Below, piece after piece: positions 24,321 through 33,037 of a stretch of DNA of 64,000 nt. Source of the DNA: RHKX01 sp046330415 (lineage in GTDB: Bacteria; Actinomycetota; Thermoleophilia; Solirubrobacterales; 70-9); NCBI GenBank assembly GCA_046330415.1, contig JAXLSW010000014.1:62001-126000 (forward strand), in the 5' to 3' direction. The notes under the pieces are model-generated. The model was not told the origin of the DNA, made no database searches, and saw only the letters and a program-made list of their open reading frames with translations. The first letter of the stretch is position 1. Every line of letters starts with the position of its first letter. The translations under genes were made by a program, and so were the position numbers.

Positions 24321-24734
24321 GTGAGCGGCGCCGTCCTCTCCCACTCCCTGCGGGTCCGCTTCGCCGAGTGCGACCCGCAGGGCGTCGTCTTCAACTCGCG
24401 CTACCTCGAGTACTTCGACGTCGCGCTGACCGAGCTCTGGCGCGAGGCGCTGGGCAACTACGACGCCGTCATGGCCGATGCGGGCCTCGACCTCGTCGTC
24501 GCTGAGGCATCGGTCCGCTACCGGGCGCCGCTCCGCTTCGACGACGTCTTCGAGCTTCGTGCCGTGATCTCCCGTCTCGGGACTACCTCGACCATCACCG
24601 CGTTCACCATCGTCCGCGGCGACGAGATCACCACCGAGGGCGAGCTGCGTCACGTCTTCGTCCGCCGGGACACCACCGACAAGACCGAGATCCCGGCGGG
24701 GATCAGAGCGGCGCTGGCCGCCTACGTGCCCTAG
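24321..24734 (+). CDS. hotdog acyl-CoA thioesterase, 4-hydroxybenzoyl-CoA thioesterase/YbgC type
   Basis: This 137-residue single-hotdog thioesterase contains the catalytic loop RFAECDPQGVVFNSRYLEYF, in which Asp (ECD) is the expected catalytic residue. It also has YRAPLRFDDVFELRAVISRL and TTEGELRHVFVRRDT. It starts with GTG 24 bases after the lyase, so both are probably one transcript. Coupling to a malyl-CoA lyase suggests it may hydrolyse malyl-CoA or a related CoA ester, a step done by a lyase paralogue in other bacteria. That is inference from position. Confidence 0.82.
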   Translation: MSGAVLSHSLRVRFAECDPQGVVFNSRYLEYFDVALTELWREALGNYDAVMADAGLDLVVAEASVRYRAPLRFDDVFELRAVISRLGTTSTITAFTIVRGDEITTEGELRHVFVRRDTTDKTEIPAGIRAALAAYVP

Positions 24735-24823
24735 CGCGAATCAACCCATGTGGTCCCCCTGTTCCACGCGCTCGGGCGACGCTTGCGGCAGCGGAGCCCT
24801 CGTCAGCCCATCGCCAGCGGAGC

Positions 24824-24863
24824 AGGGGTGACAGAGACCAGCATGCTGGTCTGAGTCACCCCT
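24824..24863. repeat. 40-base nested palindrome at a convergent junction
   Basis: The outer arms AGGGGTGAC and GTCACCCCT are perfect complements. After a 2x2 mismatch the inner arms AGACCAGCA and TGCTGGTCT are again perfect, with no loop bases. It sits in the 378-base gene-free interval between the thioesterase (ends 24734) and the kinase (ends 25113). It could act as a bidirectional terminator, but no T-run follows. A related sequence lies at 38356-38393. Confidence 0.75.
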
Positions 24864-24949
24864 GGTGGAGGCTGGAGTCCGCGGTGGTTCCGCGGCGGGA
24901 ATCCGTGGAATCAACCATCTAGGCCCTCCGGTCGGCGCGGGGCGCTGCA

Positions 24950-25030
24950 CCGGGCAGCCCGATCTGGGGCCCTGCCCGGACCTGTCACCCGGGAGTGGAC
25001 TTCTTCTCCGCTTCCGGATGACAGGTCCGG
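24950..25030. repeat. two overlapping, mutually exclusive hairpins
   Basis: CCGGGCAG (24950-24957) pairs with CTGCCCGG (24972-24979) around CCC/GGG. CCGGACCTGTCA (24976-24987) pairs perfectly with TGACAGGTCCGG (25019-25030). The arms share 24976-24979, so both cannot form at once. The rest of the 24735-25112 interval has no credible gene. Confidence 0.6.
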
Positions 25031-25112
25031 CGGAGGAGGGCACGCTGGGTACAGGCCGGAACCGCGGCGCAGAACTCATGCCATGAGCGGGGCCGCGCCC
25101 GATGCCGGATCG

Positions 25113-28100
25113 TTAGCGCGTCGCCGACTCGCCCTCGCGGGCGTAGTGCTCGTAGGAGCGGGTGACGCGGCGCGCCACCCGGCGGGCCGCGGGAGAGGCG
25201 CTGCTCGACTGCTCGAACACCTTCCAGGCACGGAAGCCTTCGAGCTGCGCGGCGCGGATCTCCTCCTGCCCGGCCCCCGGCGCGATACCGAAGCGCTCCG
25301 CCTCCGTGCGCCCCACGATGAGCCGCTCGAGGCGCTCGAGCAGCGGCCCGGGGACATCGACGCCCTCCAGAACGCAGCGCGTGTAGGCCTCCATCAGGTC
25401 GATCAGGTGCATGCCGGGCTCGAGCTGCACCGCCTCGACGTGGTCGCGGAGGATCTCCAGCTCGGGCCAGCGGTAGGAGAGCTCGTCGAGCCGCTCGAGC
25501 GCGCGCCCCGCCTTGAGCGCGTCGCTGCGGCGGTGGAAGCCGTCGATCTTCAGCTCCAGCGCCGACATCCCCGAGACCTCGCGGAGCCGGCGGCGCAGGG
25601 CCACACCCGTGAGCTGGCCCGAGTCGGCGAGCTCGAATGCCGCGCGCAGACCCTCGAGCCCGTAGCGACCGAGCAGCCGGTCGGACTCGTCGCCGGAGAG
25701 CGGCGTCGCCCCCTCGCGGAACGTCTCCGCGGAGGCGAGCAGGTCGCCGCGCGTGCCTCCCGAGCTGCGGGCGATCTCGGCGATCAGCGCCACGTCCTCG
25801 GCCACCGAGATGTCCGTCCCGGCGATCTCGGCGAGCTGGGCGTTGACCCTGTCGGCGTCGGCGATCAGCGGCTGCAGCGCGCGCTCGACGGTCGCGTCGA
25901 GACCCGCTTCCATCACGGCGGTGCCCGCGAGATCCGCCTTCGTGACGACGATCCCGGCGTTGATCGCGGAGATGCCGCGGCCGCTTGCTCCCTGCGAGAG
26001 CTCGCCGAGCAGAGCGGGGACGTCGGTGATCGCGTCGGCGGCGACGGCCAGCAGGAAGGCGTCGGCGCCCTCAGGGACGTCGGTCGCCGAGGCGCCGATG
26101 CTGAGCGAGACGGTGCGCAGGGAGTCGACGGGAAGCTGGACCTGCAGCGAGGCAAGGGGTGCCTGCGGGTCGAGCACTTCCGGCGGGAGGGTCCCGTCCG
26201 GGCTGAGGGAGCGCTCGCTGAGCGTGCCGTCGACGCCGGTCGCGATCACCTTCTCGGGGATCCCGTAGACGAATGAGATCTGCGGAGCGACGTCGCCGTA
26301 GCCACGCCCCGATGGCGTCAGGCGGCGTCCGATCATGGCGTTGATGAGCTGGGTGCGGCCGCTGTCGGGGCGGCCGACGACCGCGAGATCGAGCGGCGCC
26401 ATCAGCCGCGTCCGGACCTCCTCGAGCTGCGCGCGGGCGTCACCCTGGACGAGGTCCATCGCGAGCACCGACTTGCAGAGCGAATCGATGCGCTCGGTGA
26501 GGCCGCTCGACAGCGGCGCCGGCTCGAAGGGCGCGCGGCGCTGCGCCTTGATGACCGAGGAGGGCTGGGGGTCGGCGGAGGTTGTCCCGGGCGGTGGTGG
26601 CGGGGGCGCCGGGCCGTCGAGCGCGGCGCGGGCGGCGGCGGCGAGCTCGCCGGCGGAGCTGAAGCGCTGCCCTGGGTCGGGGGCGACCGCCCTGGCGACC
26701 ACCTGCGCCATCGCCGGCGGCAACCCGGGGATGGTGTCGAGCCGCGGCCGGTCGATGCCGCCGACCATGTCCCAGAGCACGCAGCCGAGCGCGTAGATGT
26801 CGCCGAGGACCTCGTCGGCGCCGTCACCGTGGTGGCGCTCGGGCGCCATGTAGCGGACGGTTCCCATCACCTTGCTGCCGGGGTCGGTGATGTCGTCGTC
26901 GACGGGCTTGGCGAGCCCGAAGTCGGTCAGGAAGACGCGCCCCGTGGCCTCCTCGATGAGGACGTTGCCCGGCTTGATGTCGCGATGGACGAGACCACGG
27001 TCGTGGGCGGCGCCGACGGCCGCGCAGACCTGCTCGAGCACCTCGACGGCGACGTCGGGCTCGAGCCTGCCGCTGTGTGCAAGCCGCTCGCGTAGCGTCT
27101 CGCCCTCGACGTAGCGCATGACGATGAAGAGGCGACCGTGGGCCTCCCCCGCCCAGAGGATCGGCACCACGCTCGGGTGATCGAGCGCCGCGGCCACCTT
27201 CCACTCGCGCTCGAAGCGGATCCGGAACTCGCTCTGGTCGGCGAGCCCCTCGGACATCACCTTGAGCGCAACCGTCCGGCCGAGGTTCTGCTGCACGGCC
27301 TTGTAGACGATCGCCATCCCGCCCTCGCCGGCGACCGATTCGATGAGGCAGTCGGCGACGACCGAGCCGATCCCGATGTCCTTCTTCGTCGAGATCTCCG
27401 ACGGCCGGCCGGCTGCGGCCTGAGCGGCGCGGCCGAGCTCGCCGGCCGACGCGTAGCGCTCATTGGGGTCGCGGGCGAGGGCCTTCGCGATCACGGCGTC
27501 GAACTCGGAGGGGATCCCGCTCGCCACCTGCGTCACCATCGGCGGCGGCTCCTGGATCTTCGCGAGCAGGCGCGAGGCGCTGGTCTCGTAGGGATAGGGA
27601 ACCGTCCCCGTCAGCGCCTCGAAGAGGGCGACGCCGAGGGCGTAGACGTCGGTGCGGAGGTCCACCTCCAGCCCCTGCGCCTGCTCCGGCGACATGTAGT
27701 CGACGGTGCCGATGATCGAGCCGGTGCCGCTCAGGCCGGTGTGCGAGGAGAGCCGCTTGGAGAGGCCGAAGTCCGTCAGGTAGGCGTGCGGGGCGCGATC
27801 GCCGACGATCAGGACGTTGGTCGGCTTGACGTCGCGGTGGACGAGGTCGCGGGCGTGCGCGGCGTCGAGAGCCGAGGCGACGGCCGAGATCAGGTTCGCC
27901 GCGAGCCGCGGGTCGAGCTGGTGGCGTTGGCTGATCATCCGCGCCATGTTGTTGCCGTCCTCGACGTAGCGCATGGCGATGAAGAGGTGGCCGCCCGAGC
28001 CCTCGTCGGCGTCGTAGACCGGGATCACGTGGGGGTGCTCGACGGCGACGGAGATCATCGCCTCGCGCAGGAACCGCTCGCGGAAGCTCTTGTCCCGGGC

Positions 28101-28250
28101 CAGGTCGTCGGTGATGACCTTGACGGCCTCGGTCCGGTCGAGGCGCTCGTTGCGCGCCTTGTAGACGATGCCCATGCCGCCGCGGCCGATCTCGGCCTCC
28201 AGCGTGCGACCGGCTATTGAGGAGCCGACACCGATTCCTCGACGAAGCAT
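25113..28250 (-). CDS. tandem Ser/Thr protein kinase fused to a GTPase-like domain
   Basis: The 1045-residue protein has two complete PknB-like kinase domains. Domain 1 (about 12-275) has IGRGGMGIVY, Lys44, VHRDVKPTN (Asp140) and DFG (Asp160). Domain 2 (about 298-545) has AGEGGMAIVY, Lys330, VHRDIKPGN (Asp424) and DFG (Asp443). Both keep their catalytic residues. A Pro-rich linker leads to a GTPase-like domain (about 618-830) with DLAVVGRPDSGRTQLINAMI, in which the P-loop Lys is Arg632, and a TKAD motif at 770-773. The rest is helical. No transmembrane segment is seen, so it is cytoplasmic. Its gene starts 33 bases after the FHA-ABC transporter gene, its likely operon partner and substrate. 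Confidence 0.85.
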   Translation of the reverse strand: MLRRGIGVGSSIAGRTLEAEIGRGGMGIVYKARNERLDRTEAVKVITDDLARDKSFRERFLREAMISVAVEHPHVIPVYDADEGSGGHLFIAMRYVEDGNNMARMISQRHQLDPRLAANLISAVASALDAAHARDLVHRDVKPTNVLIVGDRAPHAYLTDFGLSKRLSSHTGLSGTGSIIGTVDYMSPEQAQGLEVDLRTDVYALGVALFEALTGTVPYPYETSASRLLAKIQEPPPMVTQVASGIPSEFDAVIAKALARDPNERYASAGELGRAAQAAAGRPSEISTKKDIGIGSVVADCLIESVAGEGGMAIVYKAVQQNLGRTVALKVMSEGLADQSEFRIRFEREWKVAAALDHPSVVPILWAGEAHGRLFIVMRYVEGETLRERLAHSGRLEPDVAVEVLEQVCAAVGAAHDRGLVHRDIKPGNVLIEEATGRVFLTDFGLAKPVDDDITDPGSKVMGTVRYMAPERHHGDGADEVLGDIYALGCVLWDMVGGIDRPRLDTIPGLPPAMAQVVARAVAPDPGQRFSSAGELAAAARAALDGPAPPPPPPGTTSADPQPSSVIKAQRRAPFEPAPLSSGLTERIDSLCKSVLAMDLVQGDARAQLEEVRTRLMAPLDLAVVGRPDSGRTQLINAMIGRRLTPSGRGYGDVAPQISFVYGIPEKVIATGVDGTLSERSLSPDGTLPPEVLDPQAPLASLQVQLPVDSLRTVSLSIGASATDVPEGADAFLLAVAADAITDVPALLGELSQGASGRGISAINAGIVVTKADLAGTAVMEAGLDATVERALQPLIADADRVNAQLAEIAGTDISVAEDVALIAEIARSSGGTRGDLLASAETFREGATPLSGDESDRLLGRYGLEGLRAAFELADSGQLTGVALRRRLREVSGMSALELKIDGFHRRSDALKAGRALERLDELSYRWPELEILRDHVEAVQLEPGMHLIDLMEAYTRCVLEGVDVPGPLLERLERLIVGRTEAERFGIAPGAGQEEIRAAQLEGFRAWKVFEQSSSASPAARRVARRVTRSYEHYAREGESATR

Positions 28251-28283
28251 GGGCGGAAGGCTAGAACGCCGGGAGGCCGGGAA

Positions 28284-30995
28284 CTAGCCCTGTCGCCGAT
28301 AGGAGCGCAGAGCGACGTAGGTGATGCCGAGCACCGCGATCAGGAACGCGGCGAGGATCCCCAGCGCGGGCAGGATCGTGAGATCGAAGAAGTCGGGGTC
28401 GTAGCGAACACCCGCGCGCGCATCGGGCGGCAGCGCCTCGATTCGCTCTCGCATGTCGACGGCCGAGCCGATGTCGGCGAACGCCCACCGCGAGTAGATG
28501 ACGTTGGAGAAGGTCGCGATGACCTTGCCCATGTCGGCGACCGCGACGATCGCGCCGCCGAACAGGAGCTGCGGGATCAAGGCGAGGGGGATGAAGCTGG
28601 CGGCCTGGTCCTCGCTGGAGACGAGCGATGAGATCAGAAGGCCCATGCCGACCGAGATGAAGCCGGTCATGCAGCAGATCGCGAAGACCTTCACGTACTC
28701 CTGCGGGAAATCCGGGAGCGGGCGCAGCCCGAAGGTGACGACGACGAGCAGCAGCGCCTGGAGCGCGACGAGGCCGAAGAGGACGATCGCCTTCGAGCTC
28801 AGGTAGGCGCTCACCTTCACGCCCACCGCGCGTTCTCGCTCCATCAACGGGCGCTCCTTGATCACCTCGCGTGAGCCGTCGATGGAGCCGAGCCAGATCA
28901 TCGTCGTGACGACGAGGAACAGCATCAGGCCGACGTTCGTCGGATTCGCGTCGAAGTCGAGGACGCCCTTCTGGAAGAGCAGGGCGATGCCGAGCGCGAT
29001 CAGCGGCGCCTGCCCGAGCAGGATCATCAGGTTGCGGCGATCGCGGAGGAGGAGCTTCGTGTAGCGCTGGGCGAGGAGCCAGGTCTGCCTCCCGACGTTC
29101 GGCTGCGGCCGCGGCGGCGGCTTCGCTGCCGCGGTGCCGGCGGACTGCTCGACCGTGGCGAGGAACTCGGGCTCGGTGGCCTCGAACTGGGCTCGCCACT
29201 CGGGGGCGGGCCGGTTCTCGAGGGCGGTGTAGATGCCGTCGAAGTCGTCGACGCCGAAGAACCTCTTGGCCTCCTCCGGTGAGCCGAAGAACGAGAGCTC
29301 GCCGCCGACGCCCATGACGCAGACCTTGTCGGCGAGGTGGAGGTTCTTGGTCGCGTGAGTGACCGCGATGACCGCGCGCGTGCCCTCCTCGGCGAGGTCG
29401 CGGAAGAGCTGCATCAGCTGCGTCTCGAGGCCCGGGTCGAGGCCGGTCGTCGGCTCGTCGAGGAAGAGGAGGCTGGGCCGGTTGAGGAGCTCGGTACCGA
29501 CGCCGACGCGCTTGCGCTGCCCACCCGAGAGCGAGCCGACGAGCGTGTCGGCGTGACGTTCGAGCCCGAGCTCGGTGAGCACGCGCTGCACGGCGCCGTC
29601 GATGTCGGCCTCGCTGGAGTCCCGCGGCAGCCGCAGCGCCGCCGAGTAGCGCAGCCCCTCGGTCACCGTGAGCCCGCGGTGGACGATCTCGTCCTGGGGG
29701 ACGTAGCCGATGTCGGTGAGGCGGGTCAGGACCGGCTCGCCGCTGACGAGGACGCGACCGGCCGTCGGCGTCGTCACGCCGGCGAGCGCCTTCAGCATCG
29801 TCGTCTTGCCGGAGCCGCTCTCGCCGATGATGACGACGAACTCCCCCGGCTCGACCGCGATCGTGGCGCCATTGAGGATGACCTTGTCCTTCACCGCGAT
29901 CGTGATCCCCTCGCCGCGCAGGCGCAGGGCGCCGCGGTCGTCGCGGCGGACGAAGTTGGTGCCGTCGTAGACGAGCCGGAATGGGCCGATGCCGATCTCC
30001 GAGCCGGCCCTGATCACCGCGCGCTGGCGGATGAACTCGCGATCGAGGCGGGTGCCGTTGCGCGAGCCGAGGTCGCGGAGCTCGGCGCCCCCGTCGGAGG
30101 TCCGCCGCACCTCCGCGTGGAAGCGCGAGACGTTGGGATCGTCGAGGACGAGGTCGTTGCTCGGGTCGCGGCCCATCGTCAGCGTCGAGCCCTCGAGGTT
30201 CACCACCTGGGCGGCGCGCTTCTCCTGCTGGGGAGCGGAGCCGAACATCGTCTGCTCGCCGGTGATGTAGCGCAGCTGCTCGTGGCCGATCTCGATCGAA
30301 TCGCCGCTGTTCAGCCACCGCGAGGCGTTGCGGAGGACCTCACCGTTGAGCAGCGTGCCGTTACCGCCCCCGAGATCGGAGATGTAGTGGCGGCCGCCCT
30401 CGCCGACGATCACCGCGTGGCGCCGGGAGGCCGATGGGTTCTCGATCACGAGGTCGTTGCCGGGGTCGCGGCCGATCGCCATCCCCGCCGCCGGGATCGG
30501 GACGCGGACGCCGTCGCGGATGACGTCGGCGGTCATCCCTCCGGCCGCTCGCGGGGCGGGGCGGATCGACGAGGGCGAGCCGACCTGCTCGATGGGACCG
30601 GCGGCGGATGCGGCCGCGGCGATCGGCGAGATCGCCTCCGTCGGGCCGGAGCGCACGGGCGCACCGCCCGTGGCCGGAGAGCCGCCCACGCTCAGGTTCG
30701 TGTCGCCGACCTCGACCGTGTCACCGGCGTCCAGGCGGCGTGGCGCCTGCGGGGGCAGATCCTCACCGTTGACTCGTGTGCCGTTGGCGGAGCCGAGATC
30801 GACGACCTCGAGCCCTCCGTCGGCGGCGATGCTGAAACGCGCGTGCTCCCGCGAGATCTTCCGGTCGGTCGGGATGTGACCCGGTCCGTCGGTCGCGCGG
30901 CCGACCACGAGCTCGCCGCTGACGGCGATCTCACGATCCTCCGCCCCTGCCGTTCTGACGACGATGTTCCACCCCACGGGCGCCAGAATAACCAT
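28284..30995 (-). CDS. ABC transporter (ABCG/ABC-2 type) with three N-terminal FHA domains
   Basis: The 903-residue protein has FHA domains near residues 28-102 (KISREHARF, GSANGTRVNG), 171-244 (IGRDPGNDLVI, ASRRHAVIV, GGGNGTLLNG) and 272-344 (MGRDPSNDLVL, VSRFHAEV, GSRNGTRLD). The ABC ATPase follows, with Walker A GESGSGKT (391-398), signature LSGGQ (489-493), Walker B LLFLDEP (509-515) and a switch His in VTHATKN. The C-terminal third is an ABC-2 permease of about six helices. The mycobacterial FHA-ABC exporter Rv1747, regulated by kinase PknF, has the same design with two FHA domains. The ATG at 30995 opens the family-like N-terminus; no strong ribosome-binding site marks it. Confidence 0.88.
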   Translation of the reverse strand: MVILAPVGWNIVVRTAGAEDREIAVSGELVVGRATDGPGHIPTDRKISREHARFSIAADGGLEVVDLGSANGTRVNGEDLPPQAPRRLDAGDTVEVGDTNLSVGGSPATGGAPVRSGPTEAISPIAAAASAAGPIEQVGSPSSIRPAPRAAGGMTADVIRDGVRVPIPAAGMAIGRDPGNDLVIENPSASRRHAVIVGEGGRHYISDLGGGNGTLLNGEVLRNASRWLNSGDSIEIGHEQLRYITGEQTMFGSAPQQEKRAAQVVNLEGSTLTMGRDPSNDLVLDDPNVSRFHAEVRRTSDGGAELRDLGSRNGTRLDREFIRQRAVIRAGSEIGIGPFRLVYDGTNFVRRDDRGALRLRGEGITIAVKDKVILNGATIAVEPGEFVVIIGESGSGKTTMLKALAGVTTPTAGRVLVSGEPVLTRLTDIGYVPQDEIVHRGLTVTEGLRYSAALRLPRDSSEADIDGAVQRVLTELGLERHADTLVGSLSGGQRKRVGVGTELLNRPSLLFLDEPTTGLDPGLETQLMQLFRDLAEEGTRAVIAVTHATKNLHLADKVCVMGVGGELSFFGSPEEAKRFFGVDDFDGIYTALENRPAPEWRAQFEATEPEFLATVEQSAGTAAAKPPPRPQPNVGRQTWLLAQRYTKLLLRDRRNLMILLGQAPLIALGIALLFQKGVLDFDANPTNVGLMLFLVVTTMIWLGSIDGSREVIKERPLMERERAVGVKVSAYLSSKAIVLFGLVALQALLLVVVTFGLRPLPDFPQEYVKVFAICCMTGFISVGMGLLISSLVSSEDQAASFIPLALIPQLLFGGAIVAVADMGKVIATFSNVIYSRWAFADIGSAVDMRERIEALPPDARAGVRYDPDFFDLTILPALGILAAFLIAVLGITYVALRSYRRQG

Positions 30996-31095
30996 GCGGG
31001 AAGGTGGTAGCGTCCGCGCCGGTGAACGGGGAACGGGCGTCGACGAAAAGCGCACTCTGCGTGCCGCCGCATCCCCCTCTCCCCAGGGGCACGAC

Positions 31096-32973
31096 ATGAG
31101 CGGATGGATCCTCGCGATCGACTTCGGCACGACGTCGACAGCGGCCGCCCGGAGCGTCGGCCACCGCGTGGAGGTCATCCAGCTTCAGAGCGGGCCCCGC
31201 ATGCCGTCGATGGTGTTCTGGCGCGAGGGCACCGGCGCCACCGGCCGGCTCGTTCTCGGCAACGAGGCCGAGGAGCTCTCGACCCTCGCGCCCTGGTGTC
31301 TGGAGCGAACGCCGAAGGCGCGGCTCGGCGAGGACTTCATCCTGCTCGGCGACAAGCAGCTGCGGCCCGTGGAGATCGTCGCCGCGATCCTCCGTGAGGT
31401 CTACGACGAGGCCCTCAGCCTGAGCGGCGGCGAGCCGCCGGCGGAGGTTCGGCTCACCCATCCGGCCCGCTGGCGCAAGACCCTGCTCGACGAGCTCGCA
31501 CGCGCGGCGAAGCTCGCCGGCATCACCGACCCGGTCTTCGTCCCCGAGCCGGTCGCGGCGGCGGTCCACTTCGCCTCCGAGCGCCTCAAGGACGGCGAGC
31601 ACGTGGCCGTCTACGACCTCGGCGGCGGCACCCTCGACACGGCGGTGCTGAAGCGAACCGGCGAGACCTTCGAGGTCGTCGGCCGCACCGGCGGCAACGA
31701 GGAGCTCGGCGGCGAGGACTTCGACGACCTGCTGTACCGCCAGCTCGCCGAGCAGCTCCCGGGCGACAAGCGCGAGCAGCTCCGCAGCGCCGACGAGCGC
31801 CAGGACCGGATCTGGGCGCAGGCCAACCGTGAGCTGCTGCGGCAGGCCCGCCGGGCCAAGGAGGGCCTCTCCCGCAACCCCGAGTACGCCTTCTACATGC
31901 CGCCCCCGGTCGACCAGGAGCTGAGCGCGACCGTCAGCGAGTTCGAGGGGCTGATCACGCCGACTGTCCGGGGCACGATCTCCGAGCTCGAGCGGACGAT
32001 CCTCGCCGCCGACCTGCAGGTGGCCGACCTCAACGCCGTCTACCTGGCCGGCGGCTCGTCGCGGATCCCGCTCGTCGGACGCCTCATCCAGGAGCGCCTC
32101 GGCGTCGCCCCTGAGCACCTCGACGACCCGAAGGCGGTGATCTCCCTCGGCGCCGCCCGGCTCGGTCGCAGCGACGCGCAGGAGTCGGGGATCCACGACT
32201 CGCCGCTGTCTCAGGCCGATTCTCCGATCCCGCCCCTTCCCGGCGCCGACCCGAACGCGACGCGGATCGCTTCGGGGCACCCCGGCGGCTCGGGTGGCTC
32301 CGGCGCCGTCCCTCCCCCACCGCCACCTCCCCCGCCGCGTTCGGCTCCCGAGCCCGCACATCCCGCCGCGGCTCAGAGCCCGGCGACCGGCGGGACCGGC
32401 GGATCGAAGGGAGGCGGGAACCGCAACAAGATCCTCGCGGGGATCGCCGCCGCCGTGGTGGTGCTCGGCGGCGTGGCCGCGGCCGTCACACTCGGAGGCG
32501 GAGGTGGGGGCGGCGACACGACCGGTGGTGACACGACGGCCGAGCCGGCCGTGGACACCAGCGAGACGGTGAAGATGATCGATCCCGAGTACCGCGACTG
32601 CACGCCGGCCGACGAGGCCAGCCTGATCGGGAACGCGACCGCGGGCCTCGACTGCGGCGCCCCCGCGGGATTCACCTCGATGCTGCTCCAGTACGAGACG
32701 ATCGGCGACCTCGAGGCAGCCTTCGAGAGCCAGGCGGGTGGGCTCAAGAAGGGCGGGTTCTGCGACACGAAGTGGAACCGGCGGACCGATTGGGTCTTCA
32801 ACTCGGACCCGAACACGACCGTCGGTGAGATCGCGTGCACCAGCAGCGCCGACAGCACGAGCGACGTGATCTTCTGGACCGATTCCGACCGGATGGCGAT
32901 GGGCGTCCTGCGCAGCAGCGCGAACCTGCACGCGAAGACGTTCAACGCATGGGACGGGATGATCCACGAGTGA
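31096..32973 (+). CDS. membrane-anchored Hsp70-like ATPase with four-Cys ectodomain (paralogue 1)
   Basis: The first about 370 of 625 residues form an Hsp70/actin-fold nucleotide-binding domain: phosphate-1 ILAIDFGTTSTAAA, phosphate-2 VYDLGGGTLDTAVL and adenosine motif VYLAGGSSRIPLVG. The usual peptide-binding domain is absent. Instead a Pro/Gly/Ser-rich linker (about 375-440) leads to one transmembrane helix (ILAGIAAAVVVLGGVAAAVT, about 445-465). An outside domain of about 150 residues follows, with four cysteines (DCTPADE, LDCGAP, GFCDTKW, IACTSS). The layout implies sensing or signalling across the membrane rather than chaperoning. It is divergent from the FHA-ABC transporter, with 100 bases between starts. 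Confidence 0.85.
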   Translation: MSGWILAIDFGTTSTAAARSVGHRVEVIQLQSGPRMPSMVFWREGTGATGRLVLGNEAEELSTLAPWCLERTPKARLGEDFILLGDKQLRPVEIVAAILREVYDEALSLSGGEPPAEVRLTHPARWRKTLLDELARAAKLAGITDPVFVPEPVAAAVHFASERLKDGEHVAVYDLGGGTLDTAVLKRTGETFEVVGRTGGNEELGGEDFDDLLYRQLAEQLPGDKREQLRSADERQDRIWAQANRELLRQARRAKEGLSRNPEYAFYMPPPVDQELSATVSEFEGLITPTVRGTISELERTILAADLQVADLNAVYLAGGSSRIPLVGRLIQERLGVAPEHLDDPKAVISLGAARLGRSDAQESGIHDSPLSQADSPIPPLPGADPNATRIASGHPGGSGGSGAVPPPPPPPPPRSAPEPAHPAAAQSPATGGTGGSKGGGNRNKILAGIAAAVVVLGGVAAAVTLGGGGGGGDTTGGDTTAEPAVDTSETVKMIDPEYRDCTPADEASLIGNATAGLDCGAPAGFTSMLLQYETIGDLEAAFESQAGGLKKGGFCDTKWNRRTDWVFNSDPNTTVGEIACTSSADSTSDVIFWTDSDRMAMGVLRSSANLHAKTFNAWDGMIHE

Positions 32974-33037
32974 GCACCCTGCGCATACCCGCGCCGCGAA
33001 CGACCCCCAGCCCCGCCACCGGAGGTAGACGACACCG

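Noticed and set aside
22941..24653. A 570-codon minus-strand open frame opposite malyl-CoA lyase
   Set aside because: Composition is that of an antisense shadow, and the lyase frame is clearly the real gene.
24741..25079. Possible small protein in the thioesterase-kinase interval
   Set aside because: The frame runs through the large palindromes and its product is Pro/Arg-rich without a domain, so structure at the nucleic-acid level explains the sequence better.
28261..30318. A 685-codon minus-strand frame overlapping the FHA-ABC gene
   Set aside because: It is extremely Arg-rich without domains, and is a frame-shifted shadow of the FHA-ABC gene on the same strand.
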